Assembly (NCBI RefSeq): GCF_001297705.1
Contig: NZ_LIRF01000006.1
Coordinates: forward strand, 253,001 to 317,000
DNA length: 64,000 nucleotides
Reading direction: 5' to 3'
Source of the DNA: Chryseobacterium sp. ERMR1:04
Lineage (GTDB): Bacteria; Bacteroidota; Bacteroidia; Flavobacteriales; Weeksellaceae
Part shown: piece after piece, positions 1 to 8,210 of the stretch
Layout: each line of letters starts with the position of its first letter
How positions within the stretch are numbered: the first letter of the stretch is position 1
Program-made: the position numbers and the translations under genes
Notes under the pieces: model-generated
The model's input: the letters and a program-made list of their open reading frames with translations, nothing else
What the model was told of the DNA's origin: nothing
Database searches by the model: none

Positions 1-512
1 CAGAAATTATTGTTGCCCTAAACAAAATTGCAAATCAGGTTCCGGGAAATCCGACCGTTGGAACATGCGGAACAATTAAAGTTTTTCCGGCTTCCCGAAA
101 CATCATTCCGGAAGAAGTGGAATTTACTCTTGATTTAAGGGATATCGATCTAGAAAGAAGAAACCGTTATGAAAAGCAATTGATGAATGCAATAGATGAA
201 GTAGCTCAAAAGCATGGCCTTTCGTATGAGATTTCTGAAGACTGGAAAAGTGAACCGCGATATTGTGCAGATTGGATTAAAAACATTATAAGAAACAATT
301 GTGAAAGAATCGGGTTGAATGATGTCCCTGAATTGATGAGCGGACCATTTCACGATGCAATGGCCATTTCTTATGCCTGCGACTACGGGATGATATTTGT
401 ACGGTGTAAAGACGGGATTTCGCACAACCCTCTGGAGTTTTCTTCTCCCGAAGATCTGGCTTTAGGCGCAGAAGTTTTATATGGAACAATACTGGATATT
501 CTGGATAAATAA
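1..512 (+). CDS. M20-family zinc amidohydrolase (carbamoylase/allantoate amidohydrolase type), 3' part
   Basis: The gene enters from the left edge. The frame is open from base 3 and ends at TAA 510-512, so 169 residues are visible and there is no start codon in the window. The segment SGPFHDAM followed by KDGISHNPLEF matches the end of the M20 amidase/hydantoinase-carbamoylase subfamily, where the last His is a metal ligand. Such enzymes hydrolyse N-carbamoyl or ureido compounds in the cytoplasm using two metal ions. The Phe before HDAM, where Gly or Ala is usual, is a small deviation. Substrate cannot be told from this fragment. A strong hairpin lies downstream. Confidence 0.82.
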   Translation, partial: EIIVALNKIANQVPGNPTVGTCGTIKVFPASRNIIPEEVEFTLDLRDIDLERRNRYEKQLMNAIDEVAQKHGLSYEISEDWKSEPRYCADWIKNIIRNNCERIGLNDVPELMSGPFHDAMAISYACDYGMIFVRCKDGISHNPLEFSSPEDLALGAEVLYGTILDILDK

Positions 513-576
513 TGATAATTTCTTATTTGGTTATCTTGTAAAGAATATAACAATAACACATGAATTAAATATAAAC

Positions 577-610
577 AAAAAACCTCACAACTTACGTTAT
601 GAGGTTTTTT
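577..610 (-). terminator. Symmetric hairpin terminator at the end of the tRNA array
   Basis: Eleven-base arms (577-587 and 600-610) with A-tract on one side and T-tract on the other, so it can act on both strands. It lies just 3' of the last tRNA-Arg and 65 bases after the amidohydrolase stop. An almost identical hairpin is found at 3343-3376. Confidence 0.8.
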
Positions 611-613
611 AAG

Positions 614-687
614 TGAGCGCGTCAGGATTCGAACCTGAGACCGTCTGCTTAGAAGGCAGATGCTCTATCCAGCTGAGCTACGCACCC
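614..687 (-). tRNA. tRNA-Arg (TCT), copy 1
   Basis: The minus strand folds as a complete cloverleaf: acceptor GGGTGCG/CGCGCTC, anticodon loop CTTCTAA with anticodon TCT, T-loop GGTTCGAATCC, discriminator A. CCA is not encoded. Reads AGA codons, which are frequent in this AT-rich genome. Confidence 0.96.
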
Positions 688-719
688 ATTAAATAATTTT
701 GAGAAAACTATTAAAACAG

Positions 720-794
720 TCGGGGCGGCAGGATTCGAACCTGCGACCTCCTGGTCCCAAACCAGGCGCGATGACCGGACTACGCTACGCCCCG
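720..794 (-). tRNA. tRNA-Pro (TGG), copy 1
   Basis: Complete cloverleaf on the minus strand: acceptor CGGGGCG/CGCCCCG, anticodon loop TTTGGGA with anticodon TGG, discriminator A. It lies 32 bases upstream of tRNA-Arg copy 1 and is probably co-transcribed with it. Confidence 0.96.
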
Positions 795-837
795 ATTAGG
801 TCATCTAAAAAAAACAATGTGTATTACTTTGTTTTTG

Positions 838-911
838 TGAGCGCGTCAGGATTCGAACCTGAGACCGTCTGCTTAGAAGGCAGATGCTCTATCCAGCTGA
901 GCTACGCACCC
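838..911 (-). tRNA. tRNA-Arg (TCT), copy 2
   Basis: Identical to the copy at 614-687, displaced by exactly 224 bases. The spacer to the following tRNA-Pro is also identical, so the pair was duplicated as a unit. Confidence 0.96.
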
Positions 912-943
912 ATTAAATAATTTTGAGAAAACTATTAAAACAG

Positions 944-1018
944 TCGGGGCGGCAGGATTCGAACCTGCGACCTCCTGGTCCCAAACCAGGCGCGATGACC
1001 GGACTACGCTACGCCCCG
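944..1018 (-). tRNA. tRNA-Pro (TGG), copy 2
   Basis: Identical to the copy at 720-794 and displaced by 224 bases. It is the first gene of the four-tRNA transcript started by the promoter at 1066-1099. Confidence 0.96.
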
Positions 1019-1065
1019 ATTAAGTCATCTAAAACAATGCATATTGCCTTGTTTTTTTGTGGGTG

Positions 1066-1099
1066 CAAAGATAGGATACTTTTTTAAATAAAAAAACAA
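1066..1099 (-). promoter_or_regulatory. Bacteroidota promoter for the downstream tRNA group
   Basis: Minus-strand -7 box TATCTTTG (1066-1073) with a TTG -33 element at 1097-1099, spacing 23. It drives tRNA-Pro (1018) and the three following tRNAs. Confidence 0.78.
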
Positions 1100-1362
1100 A
1101 AAGCTAAATAGTTTTTAATGGTTTTTTTTAATTAAATAAATGGTAAGGTTACTCGTTTAGTAACCATTGAGTTAACATAATTTGTAGTGTGGGAAAATAA
1201 TGATGATTTTTTACACTTTTATTTTTCCTTTGATGATATAGGAGGATGTTGGGAAAGAATTTAGAAAAAAAGAGATTGTAAAATTTCAGTGTAAATAAAA
1301 TGAAAAAAGCATGACTTTATTGTTTTTTGATGCTAAAATGTAAGTGAGGAGAGGGATGAAAA
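1100..1362. other. AT-rich gap without a gene
   Basis: Between the tRNA promoter and the hydrolase terminator I see no open frame with family features and no structured RNA. Confidence 0.6.
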
Positions 1363-1402
1363 ACAGAAAAAACTCACAATTTTTATTGTGAGTTTTTTCT
1401 GT
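1363..1402 (-). terminator. Hairpin terminator of the serine hydrolase gene
   Basis: Perfect 18-base arms (1363-1380 and 1385-1402) with loop TTTT. The arms contain A6/T6 runs. It starts 16 bases beyond the stop codon of the hydrolase. Confidence 0.85.
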
Positions 1403-1418
1403 GAGGATGAAAAGATGA

Positions 1419-2998
1419 TTATTGAACTGTGGAGTTTTTTACTTTTTGTAAATCTAAATCCTGAAAATCGAAGCTGAAATCAATATCCGGAGAGATGCCT
1501 TTCATTTTTATACGTTGCGCCTTGCCCTCTTCATCTAAACTAAAGATAGCAAAGGCATCACAATTCATATCCTTGTACTCCCATTTAATGGCAAAAGTAT
1601 TTGCTTTGTAAAAGCTCATAGGTCCATTGAGCTTGGGTGAACGATATGATTTAAACCATAATTGATTTCCTTTTAAGAAAACTTCAACTTTTCCAAACCA
1701 CTTATCTTCATACAGCCCGATCAAATCTTCATTTTTTAAGGTGGTATTTTTTGCTTTGCTTACAGTTTCCCAAACTTTTTGAGTGACTTCATCTCCAGAT
1801 TTTTTTTGTGATTGAAAATGAGAGGCATACTTATCTACCCATCCAAAATCATTCAGTCCTAAATAACTGTCAATAATGGTTTGGCTTACCGATGAGAAAA
1901 CACCAGCACCTCCATTTTCTGTATTGGTTAAAATAACGATACCTAAATTTAAATCTGGGATCATAGTCACAATTGAAAGCATTCCTGGTAGTCCACCAGT
2001 ATGCGAAACACTTAGATTTCCTTTGATATCAGATAAGTTCCAACCTAGGCCATATCCATTGAAATGTTGGTTATATCTGGGGTTAGGATCTGTTTTATCC
2101 ACCGTATGAATGGTCCATATTTCACTTTGCCTTTCTTCAGTGAAAAGTTGTTTTTCTAAATTAGATCCATATTTACCTTTGTTTAATTGAGTAAGCATCC
2201 ATTTAGACATATCATTAACGTTGGATACAATTCCTCCTGCGGCACCATTTATCATGGCTCCATATAATGATATTTTTTTATACTGCCTGATTCTGAGGAG
2301 TGGGGAAGAGCCATTGCACTCATGTCTTTTACTTGGTTGATGGAACTGAATGAGTTTTGCATTTGCAAAGGTTCCATGATGCGTTTTTGTATGAAAGCTT
2401 CCCAAGTCATTCCGCTTACTCTTGCGGTTACTTCACCTGCTACTAAATACAATTGATTATCATAATCAAATTGTGTTCGGAAACCTGAAGCAGGCGTGAA
2501 ATGTTGGAATGAAGTTACCACATCTTTTATGGTGAAGTCTGTACCGTCTGGAAACATCATTAAATCTCCCACTCCTAAGCCTAGTCCGCTTCGGTGGCAT
2601 AGGAGATCTTTAATAGTGAAATTTTCTGTCACATAGTCGTTGTACATTTTAAATTCAGGAATGTATTTTTTGACTTTATCAGTCCAGGAAAGTTTTCCTT
2701 CGTCTACTAAAATCGATAAAGCGGCAGTTGTGAAAGCTTTACTATTAGAGGCAATTTCAAAATTAGTATGATTATCAACGGGCAGTTTTGTATCTATTGA
2801 TTTGATACCGTAACCTTTTTCATGAATTATTTTTCCATCCTTTACAATGGCTACAGCAACGCCGGCAACATTGAATTTTCCCATGGCGTTAGTAACAAGT
2901 GCATCTACTTCTTTGGAGGTTATTTGTCCCAACACATGATTGCTTGCTAGTAATGTTAGGATTGGAATGATGAATAGACGCAGTTTTATTTTTGTCAT
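1419..2998 (-). pseudogene. Secreted serine hydrolase, beta-lactamase (class C/PBP4-like) family, frameshifted
   Basis: The reading frame is split in two. The upstream part (2998 down to 2252) has a signal peptide ending about VLGQ, the S-x-x-K catalytic motif SNSK and the second motif YDN. The downstream part (to 1419) has the third motif HTGG followed by a DUF3471-like tail. The frames join at a run of seven A on the coding strand (plus strand 2273-2279): eight A would give a continuous protein of about 525 residues through IKKISLYGAM. All three catalytic motifs are therefore present in the ancestral product. Family members cleave beta-lactams, D-amino peptides or esters in the periplasm. 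It may be a true pseudogene, a slippage-controlled gene or a base-call error. It lies alone between two tRNA clusters. Confidence 0.85.
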
Positions 2999-3342
2999 AA
3001 TTAATTATTTGTTGTCATTGTTTTAGTTTTTATCTAAATCTTTACTGGCTTGAAGCTAGAGGGATTTAGGTGGGGTAAATTTAAAGATTAAAAATAAATC
3101 TAACCGATGTATCAAGTTTTTATTACTTATTTCTTGGGATTGTTAGCTTAAAGGTTTGGTAATCTGTTTAGATGAGGTAAGGAATGCGGGATTCATTTAA
3201 ATGTAATGAAAACTGTGGAAGAAAATTAAAAAGTAAGAAGCGGATAGGATAGAGAATAAAGATTCTTTTTTGTGTATCGCTATATATCTATTTAAAGATT
3301 GTGAGTAAAGAATATAACAATAACACATGAACTAATATAAAC
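2999..3342. other. Gap without a gene
   Basis: No supported coding frame. The right end (from 3306) belongs to the direct repeat shared with 539-794. No good TAnnTTTG box was found for the hydrolase. Confidence 0.55.
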
Positions 3343-3376
3343 AAAAAACCTCACAACTTACGTTATGAGGTTTTTT
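3343..3376 (-). terminator. Hairpin terminator after the Ser-Pro-Arg tRNA array
   Basis: Arms 3343-3353 and 3366-3376 with A- and T-tracts, the same sequence as the hairpin at 577-610. Confidence 0.8.
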
Positions 3377-3379
3377 ATG

Positions 3380-3453
3380 TGAGCGCGTCAGGATTCGAAC
3401 CTGAGACCGTCTGCTTAGAAGGCAGATGCTCTATCCAGCTGAGCTACGCACCC
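3380..3453 (-). tRNA. tRNA-Arg (TCT), copy 3
   Basis: Same sequence as the two copies at 614-687 and 838-911, with anticodon loop CTTCTAA. Confidence 0.96.
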
Positions 3454-3485
3454 ATTGAATAATTTTGAGAAAATTATTAAAACAG

Positions 3486-3560
3486 TCGGGGCGGCAGGAT
3501 TCGAACCTGCGACCTCCTGGTCCCAAACCAGGCGCGATGACCGGACTACGCTACGCCCCG
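3486..3560 (-). tRNA. tRNA-Pro (TGG), copy 3
   Basis: Same sequence as the copies at 720-794 and 944-1018, with anticodon TGG. Confidence 0.96.
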
Positions 3561-3588
3561 AATATAATAGATTGAAAAGAAAAAAGTG

Positions 3589-3673
3589 CGGAGGGTAAGG
3601 GATTCGAACCCTTGCGACACTTTCGCGTCGACAGTTTAGCAAACTGCTCCATTAACCACTCTGGCAACCCTCC
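3589..3673 (-). tRNA. tRNA-Ser (GCT)
   Basis: An 85-base class II tRNA: acceptor GGAGGGT/ACCCTCC, anticodon loop TTGCTAA (GCT), a long variable arm and discriminator G. First gene of the array; only one copy in the window, unlike Pro and Arg. Confidence 0.95.
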
Positions 3674-3718
3674 TTTTTTCTTTAAATTTTAATGACCGTT
3701 GTTCCGTTATTGCGAGTG

Positions 3719-3749
3719 CAAATATAGAATAGATTTCTTTATTAACCAA
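3719..3749 (-). promoter_or_regulatory. Promoter of the Ser-Pro-Arg tRNA array
   Basis: -7 box TATATTTG (3719-3726) and TTG at 3747-3749 with 20-base spacing, both matching the Bacteroidota consensus. Confidence 0.8.
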
Positions 3750-3772
3750 ATATTTTTCAAGAAAAATTTACG

Positions 3773-3780
3773 TATTTTTG
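3773..3780 (+). promoter_or_regulatory. Probable -7 box for the amidase gene
   Basis: TATTTTTG fits TAnnTTTG and leaves a leader of about 22 bases to the ATG at 3810. No clear TTG upstream, so the call rests on one element. Confidence 0.45.
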
Positions 3781-3809
3781 AGGTAATAAATGATTAAAAA
3801 AATAGACTA

Positions 3810-4838
3810 ATGCGTAAGACATTATATATCATCGGATTAAGCGCTTTCGTTTTTTCGTGTACTCCACAACAAAACGTAAAAAAAAGTTCTTATAAACCAA
3901 AAGCCCCAGTATCACAGCCAAAAACTGCGGTAAAAACACAAACTCAAGAAAAACCTAAGCCACAAATTACAAATGATCGCGGTGTAGAATTTTTTACTAC
4001 TAATATTGCAGATGCGACTAAAAATGATAATACGGCGAGTTATGGTTCTATTGTTTCTGCAAAACCTGCAGGATATCAAGTAGTGAAAACGTATTTTCCG
4101 GCTATTGCTCAAAATTTCAGACAAAAATATCTGATATTACATTATACAGCATTGCCAGACGATAAATCAATAACAGTGCTTACTCAGCAGGCGGTTAGTG
4201 CGCATTACCTGGTGAATAATACAGGAGATAGAGAGATTTATCAATTAGTAGATGAAAATAAGCGTTCTTATCATGCAGGAGTAAGCTCTTGGAGAAATGA
4301 TAAAAATCTTAATGATACTTCTATCGGAATTGAAATTGTTAATGCTGGATATACATCAGATGCTACAGGTAAAAAAATATTTGCTCCTTTCAGTGATGAT
4401 CAAATTAAAAAAGTAGCTGCTTTGGCTAAGGATATTATTGTAAGATATCAAATTCCTGCCACTAATGTATTGGCACATTCGGATATTGCACCAACCAGAA
4501 AACAGGATCCGGGACCATCTTTTCCTTGGAAAAAGCTGTATGATGAGTATCAAATCGGAATGTGGTATGATGAAGCAACCAAAAAAAGTTTTTATGATAC
4601 CGCAGTATCAACAGACTTTACAGCAAAGTACAATGAGCCTTCATTTGTTTTCAATGTACAAACACAATTGCAGAAGTTTGGATATTCACTAGACTTGAGT
4701 GGTAAATGGGATGATGCTACGAAAAAAACAATTGAAGCCATTCAGTATCATTTCCGTCCACAAAATTATGATGGAATTATGGATCCGGAAACATGGTCGA
4801 TATTACAAGCTTTAAGTCAGAAATACCCTGTAAAATAA
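3810..4838 (+). CDS. Lipoprotein N-acetylmuramoyl-L-alanine amidase (Amidase_2) with PG-binding domain
   Basis: The N-terminus has a lipobox ending FVFSC (Cys17), so the mature protein is a lipoprotein. A Pro/Lys/Gln-rich linker follows (about 20-55). The Amidase_2 domain spans about 100-250: LHYTA carries the first Zn-ligand His, SHYLV-like SAHYLV and IGIEIVN follow, and LAHSDIAPTRKQDPGP carries the second His and the conserved Asp-Pro-Gly-Pro. The last 70 residues look like a PG_binding_1 domain (LQKFGYSLDLSGKWDDAT). This resembles AmiD, which removes stem peptides from (anhydro)muropeptides at the outer membrane. It is read divergently from the tRNA array. 342 residues is usual for this layout. 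Confidence 0.9.
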   Translation: MRKTLYIIGLSAFVFSCTPQQNVKKSSYKPKAPVSQPKTAVKTQTQEKPKPQITNDRGVEFFTTNIADATKNDNTASYGSIVSAKPAGYQVVKTYFPAIAQNFRQKYLILHYTALPDDKSITVLTQQAVSAHYLVNNTGDREIYQLVDENKRSYHAGVSSWRNDKNLNDTSIGIEIVNAGYTSDATGKKIFAPFSDDQIKKVAALAKDIIVRYQIPATNVLAHSDIAPTRKQDPGPSFPWKKLYDEYQIGMWYDEATKKSFYDTAVSTDFTAKYNEPSFVFNVQTQLQKFGYSLDLSGKWDDATKKTIEAIQYHFRPQNYDGIMDPETWSILQALSQKYPVK

Positions 4839-4909
4839 AATGTAAAGCGCGTCAGTTATGATGCGTTTTTGCTCTATTTAAAACTATATTAAAAAATAAA
4901 AAATCTGTA

Positions 4910-6310
4910 ATGGAAAATTTCAGAAAAGAAAGCGATCTATTGGGAGAACTAAATGTACCGATGGATGCTTATTATGGAGTTCAGACTCAAAGAGCGATTG
5001 ATAACTTCAAAATATCAGGACAGTTGCTTTCTTCGTATTCGGACTTTATCAGAGGGTTAGCTTTTGTGAAAAAAGCGGCTGCCAAAAGCAATTATGAATT
5101 AGGTTTGCTTGATGAAGAACTGTATTTCAAAATTGCAGAAACGTGTGATGAACTAATTGCTGGGCAACTTCATGAGCAATTTCCTGTAGATATGATTCAG
5201 GGTGGCGCAGGAACTTCGATCAATATGAATGCAAACGAAGTAATTGCCAATAGAGTGTTGGAAAAATTAGGTAAAAATAAAGGAGAATATGAATTTTGTT
5301 CACCCAACGATCATATTAATCTTTCACAATCAACCAACGATGCTTATCCTACCGCAATAAAAATGGGATTATTACAGATGAATGTTGGTTTGGTAGATAG
5401 ACTGCAAAGTATAGTGGAAGCTTTCCGTGCGAAAGGAGAAGAGTTTCAGGATGTCATCAAGATGGGAAGAACCCAGCTTCAGGATGCGGTTCCAATGACG
5501 TTGGGACAGGAGTTTGAAGCATTTGCAGCCAATTTAGAAGAAGATATTTCTAAATTGAATAGCAACGCAGATCTTTTTGTTGAAGTAAACATGGGAGCTA
5601 CAGCAATCGGGACAGGAATTAATGCTCCGATTGGGTATGCAACACTTTGTGCTAAAAACTTATCTCAGATTACAGGTTTCCCTATCGTTTCAGCACCAAA
5701 TTTAGTAGAAGCAACGCCTGATACAGGTGCTTATGTGATTTATTCTTCCGCTATGAAACGTCTTGCTGTGAAATTATCAAAGATTTGTAATGATCTAAGA
5801 TTGTTATCTTCAGGACCAAGAGCTGGATTGTTTGAAATCAATCTACCACCGATGCAGCCAGGATCATCTATTATGCCGGGAAAAGTAAATCCTGTTATCC
5901 CGGAAGTGGTGAATCAGGTATGTTATAAAGTAATTGGAAATGATTTAACGGTGACTTTTGCAGCAGAAGCGGGTCAGTTACAATTAAATGTAATGGAGCC
6001 GGTTCTTTCCCATGCAATTATGGAAAACATCAATTTCCTTTGCAATGCTTTAGATACGCTTCGTGATAAATGTGTTGTTGGGATTACAGCAAATAAAGAA
6101 GTGTGCTTAAACATGGTTAAACATAGCATCGGAATTGTTACTGCTCTTAATCCTTACATCGGTTATAAACAATCTACACAGATTGCAAAAGAATCGTTAG
6201 AAACAGGAAATAGTGTATATAATTTAGTGTTGGAAAAAGGGCTACTTTCTCAGGAAAAGCTTGATGAGATCCTTGATCCTAAGAACATGCTGAAACCTCA
6301 TAATAAATAA
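4910..6310 (+). CDS. aspA: Aspartate ammonia-lyase
   Basis: A 466-residue member of the fumarase/aspartase superfamily that converts L-aspartate to fumarate and ammonia in the cytoplasm. The signature loop GSSIMPGKVNP lies at 318-328, with the catalytic Ser in the SS pair. GAGTSINMNANEV (about 99-111) and STNDAYPT (141-148) are the substrate-binding segments. The form GTSINMNANEV, rather than the GTQTNMNVNEV of FumC, is why I choose aspartase over fumarase. The start at ATG 4910 gives the standard N-terminus MENFRKESDLLGE. It follows the amidase by 71 bases and precedes a methyltransferase by 8 bases. Confidence 0.93.
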   Translation: MENFRKESDLLGELNVPMDAYYGVQTQRAIDNFKISGQLLSSYSDFIRGLAFVKKAAAKSNYELGLLDEELYFKIAETCDELIAGQLHEQFPVDMIQGGAGTSINMNANEVIANRVLEKLGKNKGEYEFCSPNDHINLSQSTNDAYPTAIKMGLLQMNVGLVDRLQSIVEAFRAKGEEFQDVIKMGRTQLQDAVPMTLGQEFEAFAANLEEDISKLNSNADLFVEVNMGATAIGTGINAPIGYATLCAKNLSQITGFPIVSAPNLVEATPDTGAYVIYSSAMKRLAVKLSKICNDLRLLSSGPRAGLFEINLPPMQPGSSIMPGKVNPVIPEVVNQVCYKVIGNDLTVTFAAEAGQLQLNVMEPVLSHAIMENINFLCNALDTLRDKCVVGITANKEVCLNMVKHSIGIVTALNPYIGYKQSTQIAKESLETGNSVYNLVLEKGLLSQEKLDEILDPKNMLKPHNK

Positions 6311-6318
6311 TATTTTCA

Positions 6319-7116
6319 GTGAGTAAAATTAACAAAACTGTCAAGGCATTACAAAATATAGCACAGGATCCAAGTCTGCTTAACTTGGTGCTTAACGATA
6401 GAAATGTAAAGAAAAAAGAATTTCTTAAAAAATATCCTCATTTGGAAACCCTTCCTCAGGTCAATCTTCTTGATTTGAGTGAAGGTTTTTTTGATGAAAC
6501 CATTGATTTATGCTTTTTGGATGGAGGTTCAATTCCTACAGATTTAGCTTTGTTAAAAACATTGGCAAAAGGAAAGAAAAGTTATTTTGAAATTGGAACA
6601 TGGAGAGGAGAAAGTGTTTGGAACGTTGCTAAAGTGATTAACGATTGCACAACTTTTAACCTTTCAGAAAAAGACTTGTTGGAGCTCGGTGTAGATAAAA
6701 AGTACGCTGATCTTCATGGGATTATTTCCAAGAAAAATCCTGAGATTCTTCATTTAGAAGGAAATTCAAAAACATTTGATTTTGGAGGATTGAATAAAAA
6801 ATACGACCTTATTTTTATCGATGGTGATCATTGCTATGAGATGGTGAAAAATGATACTGAAAAAGTTTTTCAACATCTTGTACACGATAATACGGTAGTG
6901 GTGTGGCATGATTACGCCTTTAATCCAGAGAAAATAAGATACGAAGTTTTTCAAGGGATATTAGATGGCTTGCCTACAGATTCTCATCAAAATTTATATC
7001 ATGTGGCTAATTCGATGTGTGCGGTTTTCATTAAAGGTGATTTTAAAACAAAAACTTTTGAAAGCTTACAAGAGCCTGAGTTTTTATTTGAAGTAAATTT
7101 GAAAATTAAAAAATAA
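6319..7116 (+). CDS. Class I SAM-dependent methyltransferase (Methyltransf_24 type)
   Basis: The best start is GTG 6319, eight bases after the aspA stop; the protein has 265 residues. FEIGTWRGESVWNVA (about 90-104) is the SAM-binding motif I. LIFIDGDHCYEMV contains the acidic and His residues typical of Methyltransf_24 proteins, and VVWHDY follows. Related enzymes act in cell-surface glycan pathways. The GTG-started glycosyltransferase begins one base after its stop, so the two are surely translated from one message. The acceptor is unknown. Confidence 0.78.
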   Translation: MSKINKTVKALQNIAQDPSLLNLVLNDRNVKKKEFLKKYPHLETLPQVNLLDLSEGFFDETIDLCFLDGGSIPTDLALLKTLAKGKKSYFEIGTWRGESVWNVAKVINDCTTFNLSEKDLLELGVDKKYADLHGIISKKNPEILHLEGNSKTFDFGGLNKKYDLIFIDGDHCYEMVKNDTEKVFQHLVHDNTVVVWHDYAFNPEKIRYEVFQGILDGLPTDSHQNLYHVANSMCAVFIKGDFKTKTFESLQEPEFLFEVNLKIKK

Positions 7117-7117
7117 G

Positions 7118-7972
7118 GTGAAATTTCTCATTATTATCCCTGCCCATAACGAAGAAGATAATCTGCCATTTACTCTAAACTCTTTACAGCAGCAAAGTTG
7201 TAAAGAGTTTAAGGTAGTGGTGGTGAATGATGGTTCTACGGACCAAACCTCTGAAATTATTAAGAAATATACAGATCTGAATACGCGTTTTCAAACGATA
7301 AATCTTCAGAAATCGGCGCATCAGCCGGGCTCAAAAGTGGTTAATGCTTTTAAAAATGGATTAAAAACTCAGAATTTAGATGAGTTTGATATCATTTGTA
7401 AATTTGATGCTGATATTATTTTACCCGAAAATTATCTAGAAAAAATACAAGAATCTTTTCAAAATAACCCTAAATATGGCTTGATTGGAGGGCTTTTATA
7501 TATCGAAAAAAATGGAGAGTGGGTGTATGAAGGAAATTCAAATAAACATCATGTGAGAGGACCGATGAAAGCGTATCGAAAGGAATGTTTTATGGAGATC
7601 GGAGGCTTAAGAGAAACATTAGGTTGGGATAATATTGATTCTATTTTGTTGCAAAATTTGGGCTGGAAAGAAGTGGTTTTACCCGAATTACAAGTGAAAT
7701 TAATTAAAGTAAAAGGTGCAGACTACACCGTAAAAGAATCTGATTATTACGGAAGATATTTTTATTTTCTTGGGCTAAAAAGATGTTTGGCTTACATCGC
7801 CTCTTCCAAAGAAGCCATGAAGAGTAAATCGATTCCTTTTTTCTTTCAAATTGTGAAGTCGTACGAAAACTGCAGATCAAAAAAACTGGAACTGAAAATC
7901 ACAAAAGATGAGCAAAAAGCGATTAACGATAAACGTTGGGAAGCTTTGAAAAAAAAATGGTTAAAGATTTAG
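7118..7972 (+). CDS. Family 2 glycosyltransferase
   Basis: GT-A fold enzyme of 284 residues starting at GTG 7118. The N-terminus FLIIIPAHNEEDNLP and VVVNDGSTDQT are the nucleotide-sugar binding segments, and FDADIIL carries the D-x-D metal-binding site. GWDNID later is the probable catalytic-base region. No membrane segments are seen, so it acts at the cytoplasmic face on a lipid-linked or protein acceptor. It is coupled to the methyltransferase upstream. Confidence 0.85.
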   Translation: MKFLIIIPAHNEEDNLPFTLNSLQQQSCKEFKVVVVNDGSTDQTSEIIKKYTDLNTRFQTINLQKSAHQPGSKVVNAFKNGLKTQNLDEFDIICKFDADIILPENYLEKIQESFQNNPKYGLIGGLLYIEKNGEWVYEGNSNKHHVRGPMKAYRKECFMEIGGLRETLGWDNIDSILLQNLGWKEVVLPELQVKLIKVKGADYTVKESDYYGRYFYFLGLKRCLAYIASSKEAMKSKSIPFFFQIVKSYENCRSKKLELKITKDEQKAINDKRWEALKKKWLKI

Positions 7973-8148
7973 TTCAATAATTAAGCATGCAGTTTTTCAT
8001 TGACTTCGTTGAATCTTCAATTTCCGTAGGAATCTAAACTCCAATTATAAAAGGTGTTGTAGAGATGCTTCCAGCATGACAAAGAAAATGTATATGAAAT
8101 TGCTGTTAAATGTTTTTACGAATTTTTCATATTAAAAATATCAATAGG

Positions 8149-8202
8149 AACGGGCTTTAGCCCGTTTAAAATAGTAAGTAAAAATCAATGGGCTTCCGCC
8201 CA
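8149..8202. repeat. REP-like pair of short hairpins
   Basis: Two G/C-rich palindromes, AACGGGCTTTAGCCCGTT (8149-8166) and TGGGCTTCCGCCCA (8189-8202), sit 22 bases apart in an AT-rich gap just before the GTG at 8211. The form resembles REP/RAYT-type elements. The stretch at about 8005-8095 looks like a decayed copy of another dispersed repeat. Confidence 0.6.
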
Positions 8203-8210
8203 AACCTACA

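Larger units (their letters stand above)
539..794 (-). repeat. Direct repeat copy 1: terminator hairpin + tRNA-Arg + tRNA-Pro
   Basis: This stretch matches 3306-3560 nearly base for base, including the non-coding leader before the hairpin, the hairpin itself, both tRNA genes and their spacer. One base of length and a few substitutions differ outside the tRNAs. The two copies lie in the same orientation about 2.8 kb apart and enclose the serine hydrolase gene. Confidence 0.9.
614..1061 (-). repeat. 224-bp tandem duplication of the Arg-Pro tRNA pair
   Basis: Unit 1 is about 614-837 and unit 2 about 838-1061. The tRNAs and the 32-base spacer are identical. The segment behind tRNA-Pro is similar but with a few changes, so the duplication is recent but not brand new. 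Confidence 0.9.
3306..3560 (-). repeat. Direct repeat copy 2: terminator hairpin + tRNA-Arg + tRNA-Pro
   Basis: Counterpart of 539-794. The spacer between the tRNAs differs from copy 1 at two positions. Here the cluster still has tRNA-Ser upstream, so this is probably the original array. Confidence 0.9.

Noticed and set aside
699..920. 73-codon open frame with repeats of the kind GFEPETVCLEGRCSIQLSYAP
   Set aside because: It is the antisense of the tRNA-Pro and tRNA-Arg genes; the frame is a well-known tRNA artefact.
3415..3642. 75-codon open frame on the minus strand
   Set aside because: Runs over tRNA-Arg, tRNA-Pro and tRNA-Ser; not a protein gene.
539..3749. Integrated genomic island at a tRNA gene
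   Set aside because: The direct repeats around tRNAs fit, but there is no integrase, and the enclosed segment carries only one gene; duplication is the simpler reading.
4910..6310. Fumarase (fumC) instead of aspartase
   Set aside because: The segment GAGTSINMNANEV and the overall sequence match aspartase; FumC has GTQTNMNVNEV-like residues.
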